Notes under the pieces: generated by a model
Databases searched by the model: none
Seen by the model: only the letters and a program-made list of their open reading frames with translations
What the model was told of the DNA's origin: nothing
Shown here: positions 18,061 through 25,497 of the stretch, piece after piece
Layout: the number at the start of each line of letters is the position of its first letter
Position numbering within the stretch: position 1 is the stretch's first letter
Position numbers and translations under genes: made by a program
Assembly (NCBI GenBank): GCA_025350695.1
Contig: JANXXI010000205.1
Coordinates: 1 to 32,669 of the forward strand
DNA: 32,669 nucleotides
Reading direction: 5' to 3'
Source: Acidobacteriota bacterium
GTDB taxonomy: Bacteria > Acidobacteriota > Terriglobia > Bryobacterales > Bryobacteraceae

Positions 18061-18968
18061 TCGTAGCCGCTAACCATCTCAAACTGAATTACGGGGAACA
18101 ACGAGCACTCGAGGACGTCTCCTTTGAAGTAGCTGCCGGTGAGTTGTTCGGGATCCTCGGACCGAACGGTTCGGGCAAATCCACGATGTTTCGTGTGCTT
18201 GCTACGATTGAGACACCCCAGGCAGGCACAGCGAATATAGCGGGTTTGAACGTGGTCACACAGGCACAAGAAGTACGCAAGAGGATCGGGGTGGTTTTCC
18301 AAACCCAAAGCCTGGACAAATACCTGACGGTTGCCGAAAACCTTACCAGCCAAGGCCACTTGTTCGGCATGAGTGGGGCCAAGTTGAAGTCTCGCATCTC
18401 CGATTTGTTGGAACGATTGCAAATCTCTGATCGGCGGGATTCCATTTTGAAGACACTTTCGGGCGGGATGAAACGAAGGGTTGAGATCGCCAAGGCGCTA
18501 CTGCACGAACCTCAAGTGCTTTTGATGGACGAACCAACAACGGGCCTCGATCCAGTTGCGCGGATGGAGTTATGGAAGTATGTCGACGAGTTGCGCCGTC
18601 AAACCGGAGTAACGGTTGTGGTCACCACGCATCTGCTTGAGGAAGCCGAGCGTGCTTCACGCCTGATGTTGATGCACATGGGCGTCTCGGTGCTGCAGGG
18701 CACTCCGCGAGAACTGAAAGCCAGCATTCCTGGCGATGTGGTCCTACTCGAAAGCGCCGACCCCGAATCTCTGCGCCAAGGTATTTTTCTTCATTTCGAT
18801 AAACAAAAGTGTACGGTGTTTGATAATTACGTCCGCACTATCGTGCCTGACGGACCAAAATTCGTCGTTGAAGCTGCGGCTGCTTTTCAAACTGCCGTTC
18901 AAGGAATTTCGTATCACAAACCGACCCTGGAAGACGTATTCATGAAAGAAACGGGGGCTCGATTATGA
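18057..18968 (+). CDS. ABC transporter ATP-binding protein (ABC-2 / drug-exporter type)
   Basis: The 303-residue ATPase starts at GTG 18057, overlapping the ctaB stop. All nucleotide-binding motifs are intact: Walker A GPNGSGKST at 35-43, Q-loop VFQTQSLDKYLTV at about 80-92, signature LSGGMKRRVEIAKALL at 134-149, Walker B LLMDEPTTGLDP at 155-166, and switch His192 in VVTTHLLEEAE. A C-terminal extension of about 90 residues after the ATPase core is typical of NatA/DrrA-type exporters. The partner permease follows with a four-base overlap. Lying between ctaB and the SCO gene, it is probably part of the oxidase-assembly operon. The substrate (heme, copper complex, lipid or something unrelated) is unknown. 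Confidence 0.95.
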   Translation: MIVAANHLKLNYGEQRALEDVSFEVAAGELFGILGPNGSGKSTMFRVLATIETPQAGTANIAGLNVVTQAQEVRKRIGVVFQTQSLDKYLTVAENLTSQGHLFGMSGAKLKSRISDLLERLQISDRRDSILKTLSGGMKRRVEIAKALLHEPQVLLMDEPTTGLDPVARMELWKYVDELRRQTGVTVVVTTHLLEEAERASRLMLMHMGVSVLQGTPRELKASIPGDVVLLESADPESLRQGIFLHFDKQKCTVFDNYVRTIVPDGPKFVVEAAAAFQTAVQGISYHKPTLEDVFMKETGARL

Positions 18969-19699
18969 GTTTTCTACTTCCGACATGGACGCTTTGCCGG
19001 CGCGACTTGATCCGTTTCTGGCGGGAGAAAGCAAGAGTCGCCGCCTATGCCGCCTCACCAATTTTCTTTTGGTTTGTCATTGGATCTGGGTTTGGCGACC
19101 TGAGCGTTTTCTTCCCCGGCGCTTTGACCATGACGGTGTTGTTCGCCGCGATTTTTTCGACAATGTCGATCATCGAAGACCGCAACGAAGGCTTCCTTTT
19201 ATCGATGCTCGTCTCCCCTGCTCCACGCCTTACTTTGGTGGTTGGAAAGCTGCTCGGCGGCGCCACGATGGCCTGGGTTCAATCTCTCATTTTGCTTGCA
19301 TTCACCGCCGTGGCAAAGTATCAAACCGGCAACCTGCTTGAGGTCGCTGGCATGCTTTGGTTGATTGCGTTTTCTTTCACCGCTCTTGGATTCATAATTG
19401 CTTGGGGAATGAACTCCTCAGCCGGTTACCACGCAATGATGAACTTGGTCTTATTCCCAATGTGGATGCTCTCCGGAGTGCTGTTCTCTCCGTCGAAGGC
19501 TGTTCCGTGGATGAAGGCCCTGATGAGTATCAATCCGATGACATATGCGTATTCGGCCGTATGGCAGCTCCTCGATCCCAAGGCCGACCGCTATGCCCCC
19601 ATCGCAACTTGTGTAGCCGTAACCGCAGGATTCGGCATCTTACTAGTGATCTTATCCGCATGGATTGTTTCCCGCCCAAGCAAACGAACCGCTGGCTAA
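18965..19699 (+). CDS. ABC-2 type transporter permease
   Basis: This 244-residue membrane protein has the ABC-2 layout. An amphipathic start (TLCRRDLIRFWREKARV) is followed by six hydrophobic segments, including FFWFVIGSGFGDLSVFF and MTVLFAAIFSTMSIIEDR. The conserved EDRNEGFLLSMLVSPAPR loop, GKLLGGATMAWVQSL and the MMNLVLFPMWMLSGVLFSPS region are all present. It pairs with the ATPase immediately upstream (ATGA overlap) to form a probable exporter with two copies of each subunit. Its last 40 bases overlap the start of the SCO gene, in another frame. No substrate can be inferred beyond the operon context. Confidence 0.93.
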   Translation: MSFLLPTWTLCRRDLIRFWREKARVAAYAASPIFFWFVIGSGFGDLSVFFPGALTMTVLFAAIFSTMSIIEDRNEGFLLSMLVSPAPRLTLVVGKLLGGATMAWVQSLILLAFTAVAKYQTGNLLEVAGMLWLIAFSFTALGFIIAWGMNSSAGYHAMMNLVLFPMWMLSGVLFSPSKAVPWMKALMSINPMTYAYSAVWQLLDPKADRYAPIATCVAVTAGFGILLVILSAWIVSRPSKRTAG

Positions 19700-20232
19700 T
19701 CGCCCTACTCGCAATCGGCCTTGCATCGTGCGGCAAAGAGCCGGCCCTCGACGACTTTGGCCTTCTGCCCGATTTTGAATTAGTCAATGAGCAAGGTCAG
19801 CCGTTCGGCAGCAAACAATTGACGGGCAAAGTTTGGATTGCCGACTTCATCTACACCACATGCCCCGGCCCATGCCCACGAATGAGCGCAATCATGGCGA
19901 AGCTACAATATGATGCGTTCGGTGACTTCAGAATGGTGTCGTTCACTGTCGATCCGGCACGAGACACGCCCGCGGCGTTCGCCGCTTATGCGAAGCGATT
20001 CAAGGCTGATCCCACTCGGTGGACTTTTCTGACCGGCCCACAAGACACCTTACAGATGTTGAATCGGAAAGGGTTCAAACTCGGGGACGTTGATGGATCG
20101 CTCGACCACAGTTCACGCTTTGTGCTGGTGGATCGCAGGATGCATATTCGGGGCTTCTATGGCACTTCGGAAGAAGATGGAATCACCCAGTTGAAACGTG
20201 ACTTGAGTAGAGCTTTAAGGGAGAAACAGTAG
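19660..20232 (+). CDS. SCO1/SenC/PrrC family copper chaperone lipoprotein
   Basis: SCO proteins deliver copper to, or reduce, the CuA site of cytochrome oxidase on the outer face of the membrane. The frame is open from 19357, but ATG 19660 gives a natural 190-residue protein with signal MDCFPPKQTNRWLIALLAIG and a lipobox LASC (Cys24). The thioredoxin-like fold carries the copper ligands: Cys68 and Cys72 in TTCPGPCPRM, and His150 in SLDHSSRFVLVD. The start lies inside the permease 3' end (40-base overlap), and the stop directly abuts the DUF420 gene. Context with ctaA, ctaB and DUF420 strongly supports a role in oxidase assembly. Confidence 0.94.
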   Translation: MDCFPPKQTNRWLIALLAIGLASCGKEPALDDFGLLPDFELVNEQGQPFGSKQLTGKVWIADFIYTTCPGPCPRMSAIMAKLQYDAFGDFRMVSFTVDPARDTPAAFAAYAKRFKADPTRWTFLTGPQDTLQMLNRKGFKLGDVDGSLDHSSRFVLVDRRMHIRGFYGTSEEDGITQLKRDLSRALREKQ

Positions 20233-20631
20233 ATGGCCGGATTGAACGCAATTTTGAACGCGCTATCGGCAGTGCTCTTGGTGCTAGGATTCTCGGCGAT
20301 ACGCCGCAGGGAGATCGAAACCCACCGCCGCTTCATGCTTATGGCCTTTGGGGCGTCAGTCCTGTTTCTGATTAGCTACGTGGTCTATCACTTGCGCGTG
20401 GGTTCAGTGAAGTTTCAAGGCACTGGGGCGATTCGCTATGTTTATTTCACTATATTGATTTCGCACACGATCCTCGCGGCCATGGTTCCATTCCTCGCAA
20501 GCGTCACGTTGTTCCGGGCGCTGAAAGAGCGAATTCCCCAACATCGCGCCATCGCCCGCTGGACACTCCCCATCTGGCTTTACGTCAATGTTACAGGCGT
20601 AATTATCTACCTGATGCTATATCAGATTTAA
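20233..20631 (+). CDS. DUF420 membrane protein (CtaM/YozB-like oxidase assembly factor)
   Basis: This 132-residue protein has four hydrophobic helices and the DUF420 pattern: an N-terminal LNAILNALSAVLLVLGF, ETHRRFMLMAFGASVLFLIS, a histidine in VVYHLRVG, YFTILISHTILA, and HRAIARWTLPIWLYVNVTGV. DUF420 proteins are recurrent neighbours of heme-copper oxidase genes. The Staphylococcus member CtaM is needed for a functional aa3-type oxidase. ATG 20233 comes directly after the SCO stop, and GGGAGAAACAG in the SCO end serves as its ribosome binding region. It closes the oxidase-assembly operon; a new promoter appears at 20650. Confidence 0.9.
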   Translation: MAGLNAILNALSAVLLVLGFSAIRRREIETHRRFMLMAFGASVLFLISYVVYHLRVGSVKFQGTGAIRYVYFTILISHTILAAMVPFLASVTLFRALKERIPQHRAIARWTLPIWLYVNVTGVIIYLMLYQI

Positions 20632-20649
20632 GATCAGGATTCGAACAGC

Positions 20650-20655
20650 TATAAT
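20650..20655 (+). promoter_or_regulatory. Consensus -10 box (TATAAT) giving a nearly leaderless transcript
   Basis: A perfect TATAAT ends 10 bases before the ATG at 20666. TTTAAG, 17 bases upstream, is a weak -35 match (3 of 6). A transcript start 6-8 bases after the box would leave a leader of only a few bases. The region before the ATG (CAGTCTCT) has no Shine-Dalgarno sequence, which agrees with leaderless initiation. Confidence 0.5.
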
Positions 20656-20665
20656 TACAGTCTCT

Positions 20666-20842
20666 ATGAAAGATTGGAAGTTAACTTCAAAAGCTTGGAA
20701 CCTCCCCATTCCCGAGAGCGATCTGGACAAAATAATTCCTTCGTTAAACAGCCTGGAATTGAGTTTCCGGCCATTAGTTGAGTACCTCACAATGGAGGAA
20801 GAATCTTCCCTCATCTTTCGGATGACCGAGGATGGGAAATGA
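20666..20842 (+). CDS. GatC/AtzG-like small protein, probable partner of the downstream amidase
   Basis: This 58-residue ORF runs from ATG 20666 to TGA 20840-20842 and overlaps the amidase start by four bases (ATGA). The sequence WNLPIPESDLDKIIPSLNSL, followed by ELSFRPLVEYLTMEEESSLI and FRM, resembles by eye the GatC-like small subunits (AtzG/DUF4089 type): an LPIP-type start, a two-helix hairpin, then an acidic stretch before a final FR. In those systems the small protein wraps around and stabilises an amidase-signature enzyme. It is too short to be a canonical GatC (about 95 residues), and no gatB lies nearby. The coding call rests on strict coupling to the amidase and the -10 box just upstream. 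The family assignment is moderate. Confidence 0.7.
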   Translation: MKDWKLTSKAWNLPIPESDLDKIIPSLNSLELSFRPLVEYLTMEEESSLIFRMTEDGK

Positions 20843-22230
20843 GAACGATACAAGAGGCGGCCAAAGCTCTTCGCGCGAGGAAAGTCTCCTCAGTTGAATT
20901 GACCAAGCGGTGCTTGAATAACATAGAGCGGCTGGAACCGAAGCTGAACGCCTTCATCACGGTCACAGGTGAGCACGCTTTGACGCAGGCAAACACTGCC
21001 GATAAGGAGTTGGCCGCCGGCCGAGATCGAGGACCCCTGCACGGTATCCCCATTTCTCTGAAGGACCTGTTCCGAACCAGAGGGATCTTAACGACGGGCG
21101 GGTCGCTCTTATATAAGAACATGGTGCCCGATTACGATTGTGCCGTGGCGGAACGCCTCAACGCCGGCGGCGCGGTCTTGGTTGGAAAAACAGGCATGCA
21201 TGAATTGGCCTACGGAGTAACTTCAAACAATCCGCACTTCGGGCCAGTCCGCAATCCCTGGAACACCGAATGTATTCCCGGAGGGTCTTCGGGTGGATCA
21301 GGTGCGGCCGTAGCTGCCGAGATGTGCTTCATGTCGATGGGAAGCGACACCGGCGGTTCGATTCGTATTCCGGCTTCATTTTGCGGAACGGTGGGTCTGA
21401 AACCAACATTTGGGCTAGTCAGCCGGTATGGAGCACTACCCCTGGGTTCCAGCCTAGATCATATGGGTCCATTGAATCGCAGCGTCAGGGATGCGGCACT
21501 AACACTTCAATTGCTGGCCGGACATGACGGCCGCGATGAGTCCTCGGTTAGTCGGCCATCCGAGTCCTATTTACCTCCGAGTGAAATCTCATTGAAGGGG
21601 TTCAGAATTGGCGTTCCGGACAGCTTCTTCACTGATCGCGTAGCCCCCGAGGTGATGGCGCGCCTGCGAGCCATGGTGCAATTAGCCGCTGGCATGGGAG
21701 CTCAGGCTGAAGTAATTCCCATCCCCGATATGGCGGCTATCAATGTGATCGGCAGAGTCATCTTGCTCTCGGAGGCTGCGGCGTTGATGCAGCCACATGC
21801 AGCTCACCGCGATGAATTCGGAGCGGACGTAAGAGCTCTGTTCGATCAAGGTTTGTTGCTCCCGGCCACCGACTACATCAATGCGCTAAGACTACGCAGT
21901 ATCTACCGGAGACAGTTTCTGAAGGTGTTCGACTCCATCGACGCTCTGCTAACTCCAACTGTCCCCATGGGGGCTCCGAAGATTGGTCAAGCCACGGTCA
22001 TGATTGATGGACAAGAAGAGGATACAAGGCTTGCAGCGACCAGATTTGTCAGAGGAATCAATGTTGTAGGATTTCCAGCCCTTTCGATGCCTTGTGGTTG
22101 GGATTCAGAAGGTATGCCTATCGGTTTACAACTTCTCGGTAGGCCGTTTGGAGAATCAACGATTCTAAAGCTAGGAGCGGCCTTAGAGGATGGGACTGAT
22201 TTCCATCTCCGGAATCCGCCATTAGCCTAA
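20839..22230 (+). CDS. Amidase-signature family enzyme
   Basis: This 463-residue amidase has the Ser-cisSer-Lys triad: Lys75 in HGIPISLKDLF, Ser150 in PGGSSGGSGAAVAA, and nucleophile Ser174 in GSDTGGSIRIPASFCG, followed by GLKPTFGLVSRYG. It hydrolyses a C-N amide bond, but the substrate is not predictable. It is shorter than a typical GatA (about 485), no gatB is adjacent, and the upstream partner is a very small GatC-like protein. A stand-alone amidase such as an AtzE-like or indole-acetamide-type hydrolase is therefore more likely than tRNA-dependent amidotransferase subunit A. The ATG 20839 start is coupled to the small gene. Confidence 0.92.
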   Translation: MRTIQEAAKALRARKVSSVELTKRCLNNIERLEPKLNAFITVTGEHALTQANTADKELAAGRDRGPLHGIPISLKDLFRTRGILTTGGSLLYKNMVPDYDCAVAERLNAGGAVLVGKTGMHELAYGVTSNNPHFGPVRNPWNTECIPGGSSGGSGAAVAAEMCFMSMGSDTGGSIRIPASFCGTVGLKPTFGLVSRYGALPLGSSLDHMGPLNRSVRDAALTLQLLAGHDGRDESSVSRPSESYLPPSEISLKGFRIGVPDSFFTDRVAPEVMARLRAMVQLAAGMGAQAEVIPIPDMAAINVIGRVILLSEAAALMQPHAAHRDEFGADVRALFDQGLLLPATDYINALRLRSIYRRQFLKVFDSIDALLTPTVPMGAPKIGQATVMIDGQEEDTRLAATRFVRGINVVGFPALSMPCGWDSEGMPIGLQLLGRPFGESTILKLGAALEDGTDFHLRNPPLA

Positions 22231-22310
22231 GAAAAACGCCCATTGCTCGTGACCCTTGCGAAACTCCCTAATTTAGTTTCACGGTTCCGCCGATAGAACA
22301 GGAAAGCAAC

Positions 22311-22994
22311 ATGCAGAGGATTTCCATATTCGCTTGCGAAGCGCAACCCATTGTGCTGGAAGGCCTGAACAAGGTGCTGTCCAATGAACCAGGATTCGAG
22401 CTTGTGGGCTCGGCGTCAGATTTGGCGTCAGCCAGTGCAAGGATCGTGCAAATCAAGCCGGATGTAGTCCTTCTCGATACAGCCGCTGGATTCAAGACAA
22501 CGCTGCAGTTTGTGGGAGAGTTGCGATTTCTGTGCCCATCCTGCCGGGCCGTTCTGTGGGTAAATGATCTGGCGGAGGTCGAGTCCTTCCGGTCCCTACA
22601 ATTGGGGGTGAAGGGCGTCGTCAAGAAGACTTTCCCTATCTACCAATTGCTTGAATGCCTCAAAAGTGTGGGAGAGGGGAATATCTGGCTTGAAAATTCC
22701 ATCTCTCAACAGGTAAACAATATTCTCAATCGCAAGGCAGCTCCGAGATTTACTCCACGTGAGCGGGACATCGTGGGTTTAGTTTGCCGCGGAATGAAGA
22801 ATAAGGAAATCGCCGAGGAACTGTACATCACTCCGGGAACTGTAAAGGTTCACCTAATGCATATCTTTGAGAAAGCGGGGGTTAAAGACCGCTTTGAGCT
22901 TGCCGTGCAAGGCCGGCAGCTTCTTGGTGGGGATGAACCGATCGTTTCAGCTCCCTTGACATCACAAGACGTGAATAGAAGCCCCGTAGGCTAA
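22311..22994 (+). CDS. LuxR/NarL-type response regulator with a degenerate receiver pocket
   Basis: This 227-residue two-domain regulator starts at ATG 22311, with AGGAAAG upstream. The N-terminal receiver-like domain keeps the phosphoacceptor-position Asp56 (VVLLDTAAG) and the late Lys (GVVKKTFP). The acidic pair that normally binds Mg2+ (DD in IVDDHP) reads Cys9-Glu10 (IFACEAQP), so phosphorylation may be altered or lost. The C-terminal HTH is canonical: FTPRERDIVGLVCRGMKNKE, then IAEELYITPGTVKVHLMHIF. No histidine kinase is adjacent. It lies 316 bases before the Tad block on the same strand and may control it, which is inference. Confidence 0.92.
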   Translation: MQRISIFACEAQPIVLEGLNKVLSNEPGFELVGSASDLASASARIVQIKPDVVLLDTAAGFKTTLQFVGELRFLCPSCRAVLWVNDLAEVESFRSLQLGVKGVVKKTFPIYQLLECLKSVGEGNIWLENSISQQVNNILNRKAAPRFTPRERDIVGLVCRGMKNKEIAEELYITPGTVKVHLMHIFEKAGVKDRFELAVQGRQLLGGDEPIVSAPLTSQDVNRSPVG

Positions 22995-23034
22995 GGTTTC
23001 TGACCGAATCCGCCGAAGTTTGGATAGGAGCAAA

Positions 23035-24717
23035 GTGCGAAAACGCGCTTTGGAAATCCAGCCGATGGCAGATACAACTCATCCTATTATTCCCGATTTT
23101 TCAAATACAGCAGGCAGGTCCAAATCATCTAGATGGCCTCTGTGGAAGCCCACTTTCTTGGACTTCTTTTTCATTGCCATCATTACTTGGCTATTCGCCC
23201 TTGGACCGGCAGGTTGGGATAGCCTGCTTGGGGATGGCGACACTGGTTGGCACATTCGGGCCGGGGATTATATGTTGAAGAACAGGCAGTTCATCCATCA
23301 GGACTTCTTCTCGTTTTCAAAGCCAGGTGAACACTGGTTTGCCTGGGAATGGCTTTCCGAAGTGCTATTCTCGTGCCTTAATTCTCTGGGTGGGTTGAAG
23401 GCCGTCGTACTCTTCAGCGCCGTTGTGATCACTCTTGCCTTTACTGTTGTATTCCGCCATATGGTATGGCGGGGAGCCACGCCGCTTGTGGCGATGGCGG
23501 TTTCTTTGGTCGCCACCGGAGCTGCTTCAAATCATTACCTGGCTCGCCCACACGTAATTACGTTCTTATTCCTTGCAATGAGTTTGTGGCTCATAGACAT
23601 TGATAGAAAACGGGAGACTCCGTGGATTTGGATACTTGCGCCGTTAGCAGTTTTGTGGACCAACCTCCACGGCGGCTTTTTCTCACTAATAGCTTGTCTA
23701 GGAATCGTTTCTATTGGATCGGCGCTTGGCCAAAATTGGAAAGCGGCAAGGAGGTACGGAGCACTCACGGCGATCTGTTTGTGTTTGAGCGTGATAAACC
23801 CATACGGAATCGCACTACACAGGCACATGGTGGAGTATTTGCGTTCGGATTGGATCAAGACTGCAGTGGAAGAATTCCAGTCCCCGAGTTTTCGAAATGA
23901 AAGCGTGATTCAGTTTGAAGGGTTGATGTTTGTTGGCATTGGTTTATCAAGCTTTCTGATCTCTCGCAAGAAATTCGTTGAAGCGCTACTGATTCTCTTC
24001 TGGGCACACAACGCACTACAATCGGTCCGACACATTTCTGTGTTTGTCCTTGTCGCATCGCCGATCATTGCCGGAGAACTCAGTTTGTGGCTGAAATCTT
24101 TTTGCGTGGGTAGGCCGAAGTTATCCACTCCCCGTATCTTGGAGAGGATGTCGGAGGATTTGACGCCTGCCTGCCAAAGCGGTGGGGTTTGGATCATGGC
24201 GGTCATTCTTGGGTTTGTGATTTGGAACGACCCTCAAAAGTGGCCGCAAGACTTTCCAACTGAGAAGTTTCCGGTAGCGATGGTCACCAAGCACGCAAAA
24301 CTACTCCAACAATCTAGAGTACTAGCTCCAGATGAATGGGGAGATTACATGATTTACCGTCTGTATCCTGACGTACGCGTATTTTTCGACGGGCGAAGTG
24401 ACTTTTATGGGCCGCAATTGGGCAAGGAGTTTATGGGCCTGTTACAACCTTCCTACGAATGGGAAAACCTTCTGAAGAAGCATCGATTTACGGCCGCAAT
24501 GATACCACCAAGTTGGCCCCTGGCAAGCATTCTAAAACTGGATCCGACCTGGAGAATCGTTGAAGACAGCGGTAACGTTATCTTGTTCCAGAAACGTTCC
24601 GTCAACGATGGGCGCCCATCGGCAAACGTTAGTACTGACAGAGAGAAAAAAGTTCCAGTCGACCTAATGAAAAACACCGATAGAGTCGAAGTAAGTAGAG
24701 GAGACCATAAATCATGA
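23035..24717 (+). CDS. GT-C-like polytopic membrane protein
   Basis: The frame is open from TTG 23020. GTG 23035 is preferred because AGGAG lies four bases before it; ATG 23065 is another option. The 560-residue protein has a first membrane segment (FLDFFFIAIITWLFALGP) followed by a loop GDGDTGWHIRAGDYMLKN and DFFSFSKPGEHWFAWEWLSE. The acidic residues in this first loop resemble the Asp/Glu/His catalytic loop of GT-C glycosyltransferases. Many further hydrophobic helices follow, then a C-terminal soluble part with VRVFFDGRSDFYGPQL and a final LFQKR. Homologues are large hypothetical membrane proteins. Its stop overlaps the start of the 63-residue gene, so it is coupled to the Tad block. Glycosylation of pilin or surface material is a hypothesis. 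Confidence 0.85.
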   Translation: MRKRALEIQPMADTTHPIIPDFSNTAGRSKSSRWPLWKPTFLDFFFIAIITWLFALGPAGWDSLLGDGDTGWHIRAGDYMLKNRQFIHQDFFSFSKPGEHWFAWEWLSEVLFSCLNSLGGLKAVVLFSAVVITLAFTVVFRHMVWRGATPLVAMAVSLVATGAASNHYLARPHVITFLFLAMSLWLIDIDRKRETPWIWILAPLAVLWTNLHGGFFSLIACLGIVSIGSALGQNWKAARRYGALTAICLCLSVINPYGIALHRHMVEYLRSDWIKTAVEEFQSPSFRNESVIQFEGLMFVGIGLSSFLISRKKFVEALLILFWAHNALQSVRHISVFVLVASPIIAGELSLWLKSFCVGRPKLSTPRILERMSEDLTPACQSGGVWIMAVILGFVIWNDPQKWPQDFPTEKFPVAMVTKHAKLLQQSRVLAPDEWGDYMIYRLYPDVRVFFDGRSDFYGPQLGKEFMGLLQPSYEWENLLKKHRFTAAMIPPSWPLASILKLDPTWRIVEDSGNVILFQKRSVNDGRPSANVSTDREKKVPVDLMKNTDRVEVSRGDHKS

Positions 24718-24905
24718 AGGCGGCGAAATCGAACATTTCTCCGAAAGAAAAGGCTCCTAGTTCTGCGGAGGAATCTGCAACTTGGACTCTGACCTCCGGC
24801 AAACGGCTCGAGGACTTTGCAGAACAAGGCGGTTACCTGGCGCCTCTTTTGTTGATGACAGGTAGTGTACCAGGTCTGGGTGATTGGGTAAGCAAACTGG
24901 ACTGA
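24714..24905 (+). CDS. Unrecognised 63-residue protein, possible processed peptide or pilus accessory
   Basis: The ATG at 24714 overlaps the upstream stop (ATGA) and follows a strong Shine-Dalgarno sequence (AGAGGAG, 10-base spacer), so translation is well supported. The protein has a charged N-terminal half (MKAAKSNISPKEKAPSSAEE, then TWTLTSGKRLEDFAEQ). The C-terminal half is glycine- and proline-rich and hydrophobic (GGYLAPLLLMTGSVPGLGDW, then VSKLD). It has no Sec signal and no Flp pilin motif (no Gly/Ala followed by hydrophobics with Glu at +5). The leader-core layout is reminiscent of ribosomally made peptide precursors, but no modification enzyme is nearby. It lies nine bases before the prepilin peptidase. 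I do not recognise it. Confidence 0.75.
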   Translation: MKAAKSNISPKEKAPSSAEESATWTLTSGKRLEDFAEQGGYLAPLLLMTGSVPGLGDWVSKLD

Positions 24906-24914
24906 GCTATTTCG

Positions 24915-25388
24915 ATGGAAGGTCAAATCATACTTGCGGTGGGGATTGGAATCGCGGCGGTCGCCGAGGACCTGTGGCGTCGAGAGATTTCCAATTGGAC
25001 TTCCTTGGCCGCACTTGTTGGCGGATTCGGTCTTCACTTGTATGAACGTGGGACCCACGGTTTAGTCTCAGTTTTTTTGAGTGCGCTTGCAGGTTTTTGT
25101 GTCTTTCTAACATTTTACCTGCTTGGTGGGATGGGCGGAGGCGATGTGAAACTGATGGCGGGTTTTGGAGCGGTGCTCGGCAGGCCAGGAGTTCTCCTTG
25201 AAGCCGCGCTTTTGACGGCATTCATTGGCGGTGTAATGGCGCTGGCGGTTCTGGTGTTTAGAGGTTTGGCACGGCTGGTTCGAAAGCCGAAGGTTCACGA
25301 TGAAACACTGGCTGAAAAGCGTGCACACATCCCCTATGCACCAGCCATCACGTTAGGGGTGTGGTTGTCGTTGTTGGGCAATTTCTGA
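24915..25388 (+). CDS. cpaA: A24 prepilin peptidase of the TadV/CpaA type
   Basis: This 157-residue membrane aspartic peptidase lacks the extra N-terminal methyltransferase domain of PilD, as usual for TadV/CpaA. Both catalytic aspartates are present: Asp19 in AEDLWRREISNW and Asp77 in GGMGGGDVKLMAG. The C-terminal IPYAPAITLGVW is the family ending. It would cleave prepilin leaders of Flp-type pilins and TadE/F pseudopilins at the inner membrane. It follows the 63-residue gene by nine bases and is separated from cpaB by 109 bases, so it may end one transcript or be continuous with the rest. No prepilin substrate gene is in the window. Confidence 0.93.
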   Translation: MEGQIILAVGIGIAAVAEDLWRREISNWTSLAALVGGFGLHLYERGTHGLVSVFLSALAGFCVFLTFYLLGGMGGGDVKLMAGFGAVLGRPGVLLEAALLTAFIGGVMALAVLVFRGLARLVRKPKVHDETLAEKRAHIPYAPAITLGVWLSLLGNF

Positions 25389-25397
25389 AATTGAAAG

Positions 25398-25432
25398 GGA
25401 CAGTCTAGTTGAGTTAATTAACGACTCTGTCC
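25398..25432. promoter_or_regulatory. Inverted-repeat element upstream of cpaB
   Basis: GGACAG (25398-25403) is matched by CTGTCC (25427-25432), and between them lies the perfect 10-bp palindrome GTTAATTAAC (25413-25422). No T-run follows. It could be an operator or promoter-proximal site for the Tad operon, or a processing hairpin. A second small repeat, TGGAAA and TTTCCA around nine bases, lies further downstream before the cpaB start. The function is inference. Confidence 0.35.
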
Positions 25433-25497
25433 TGATTGTTGGATTAGCAAACCCTGGAAAGCCTAAGCATTTCCAGAAAATGAGGGAGACCTAGAAA

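Noticed and set aside
20666-22230. Interpretation as GatCA of the tRNA-dependent amidotransferase
   Set aside because: There is no gatB, the small partner is far shorter than GatC, and the amidase is shorter than GatA. A stand-alone amidase with a GatC-like helper fits better.
24714-24905. 63-residue protein as a Flp pilin
   Set aside because: It lacks the prepilin cleavage motif and the continuous hydrophobic helix with Glu at +5. Its hydrophobic half is broken by Gly and Pro.
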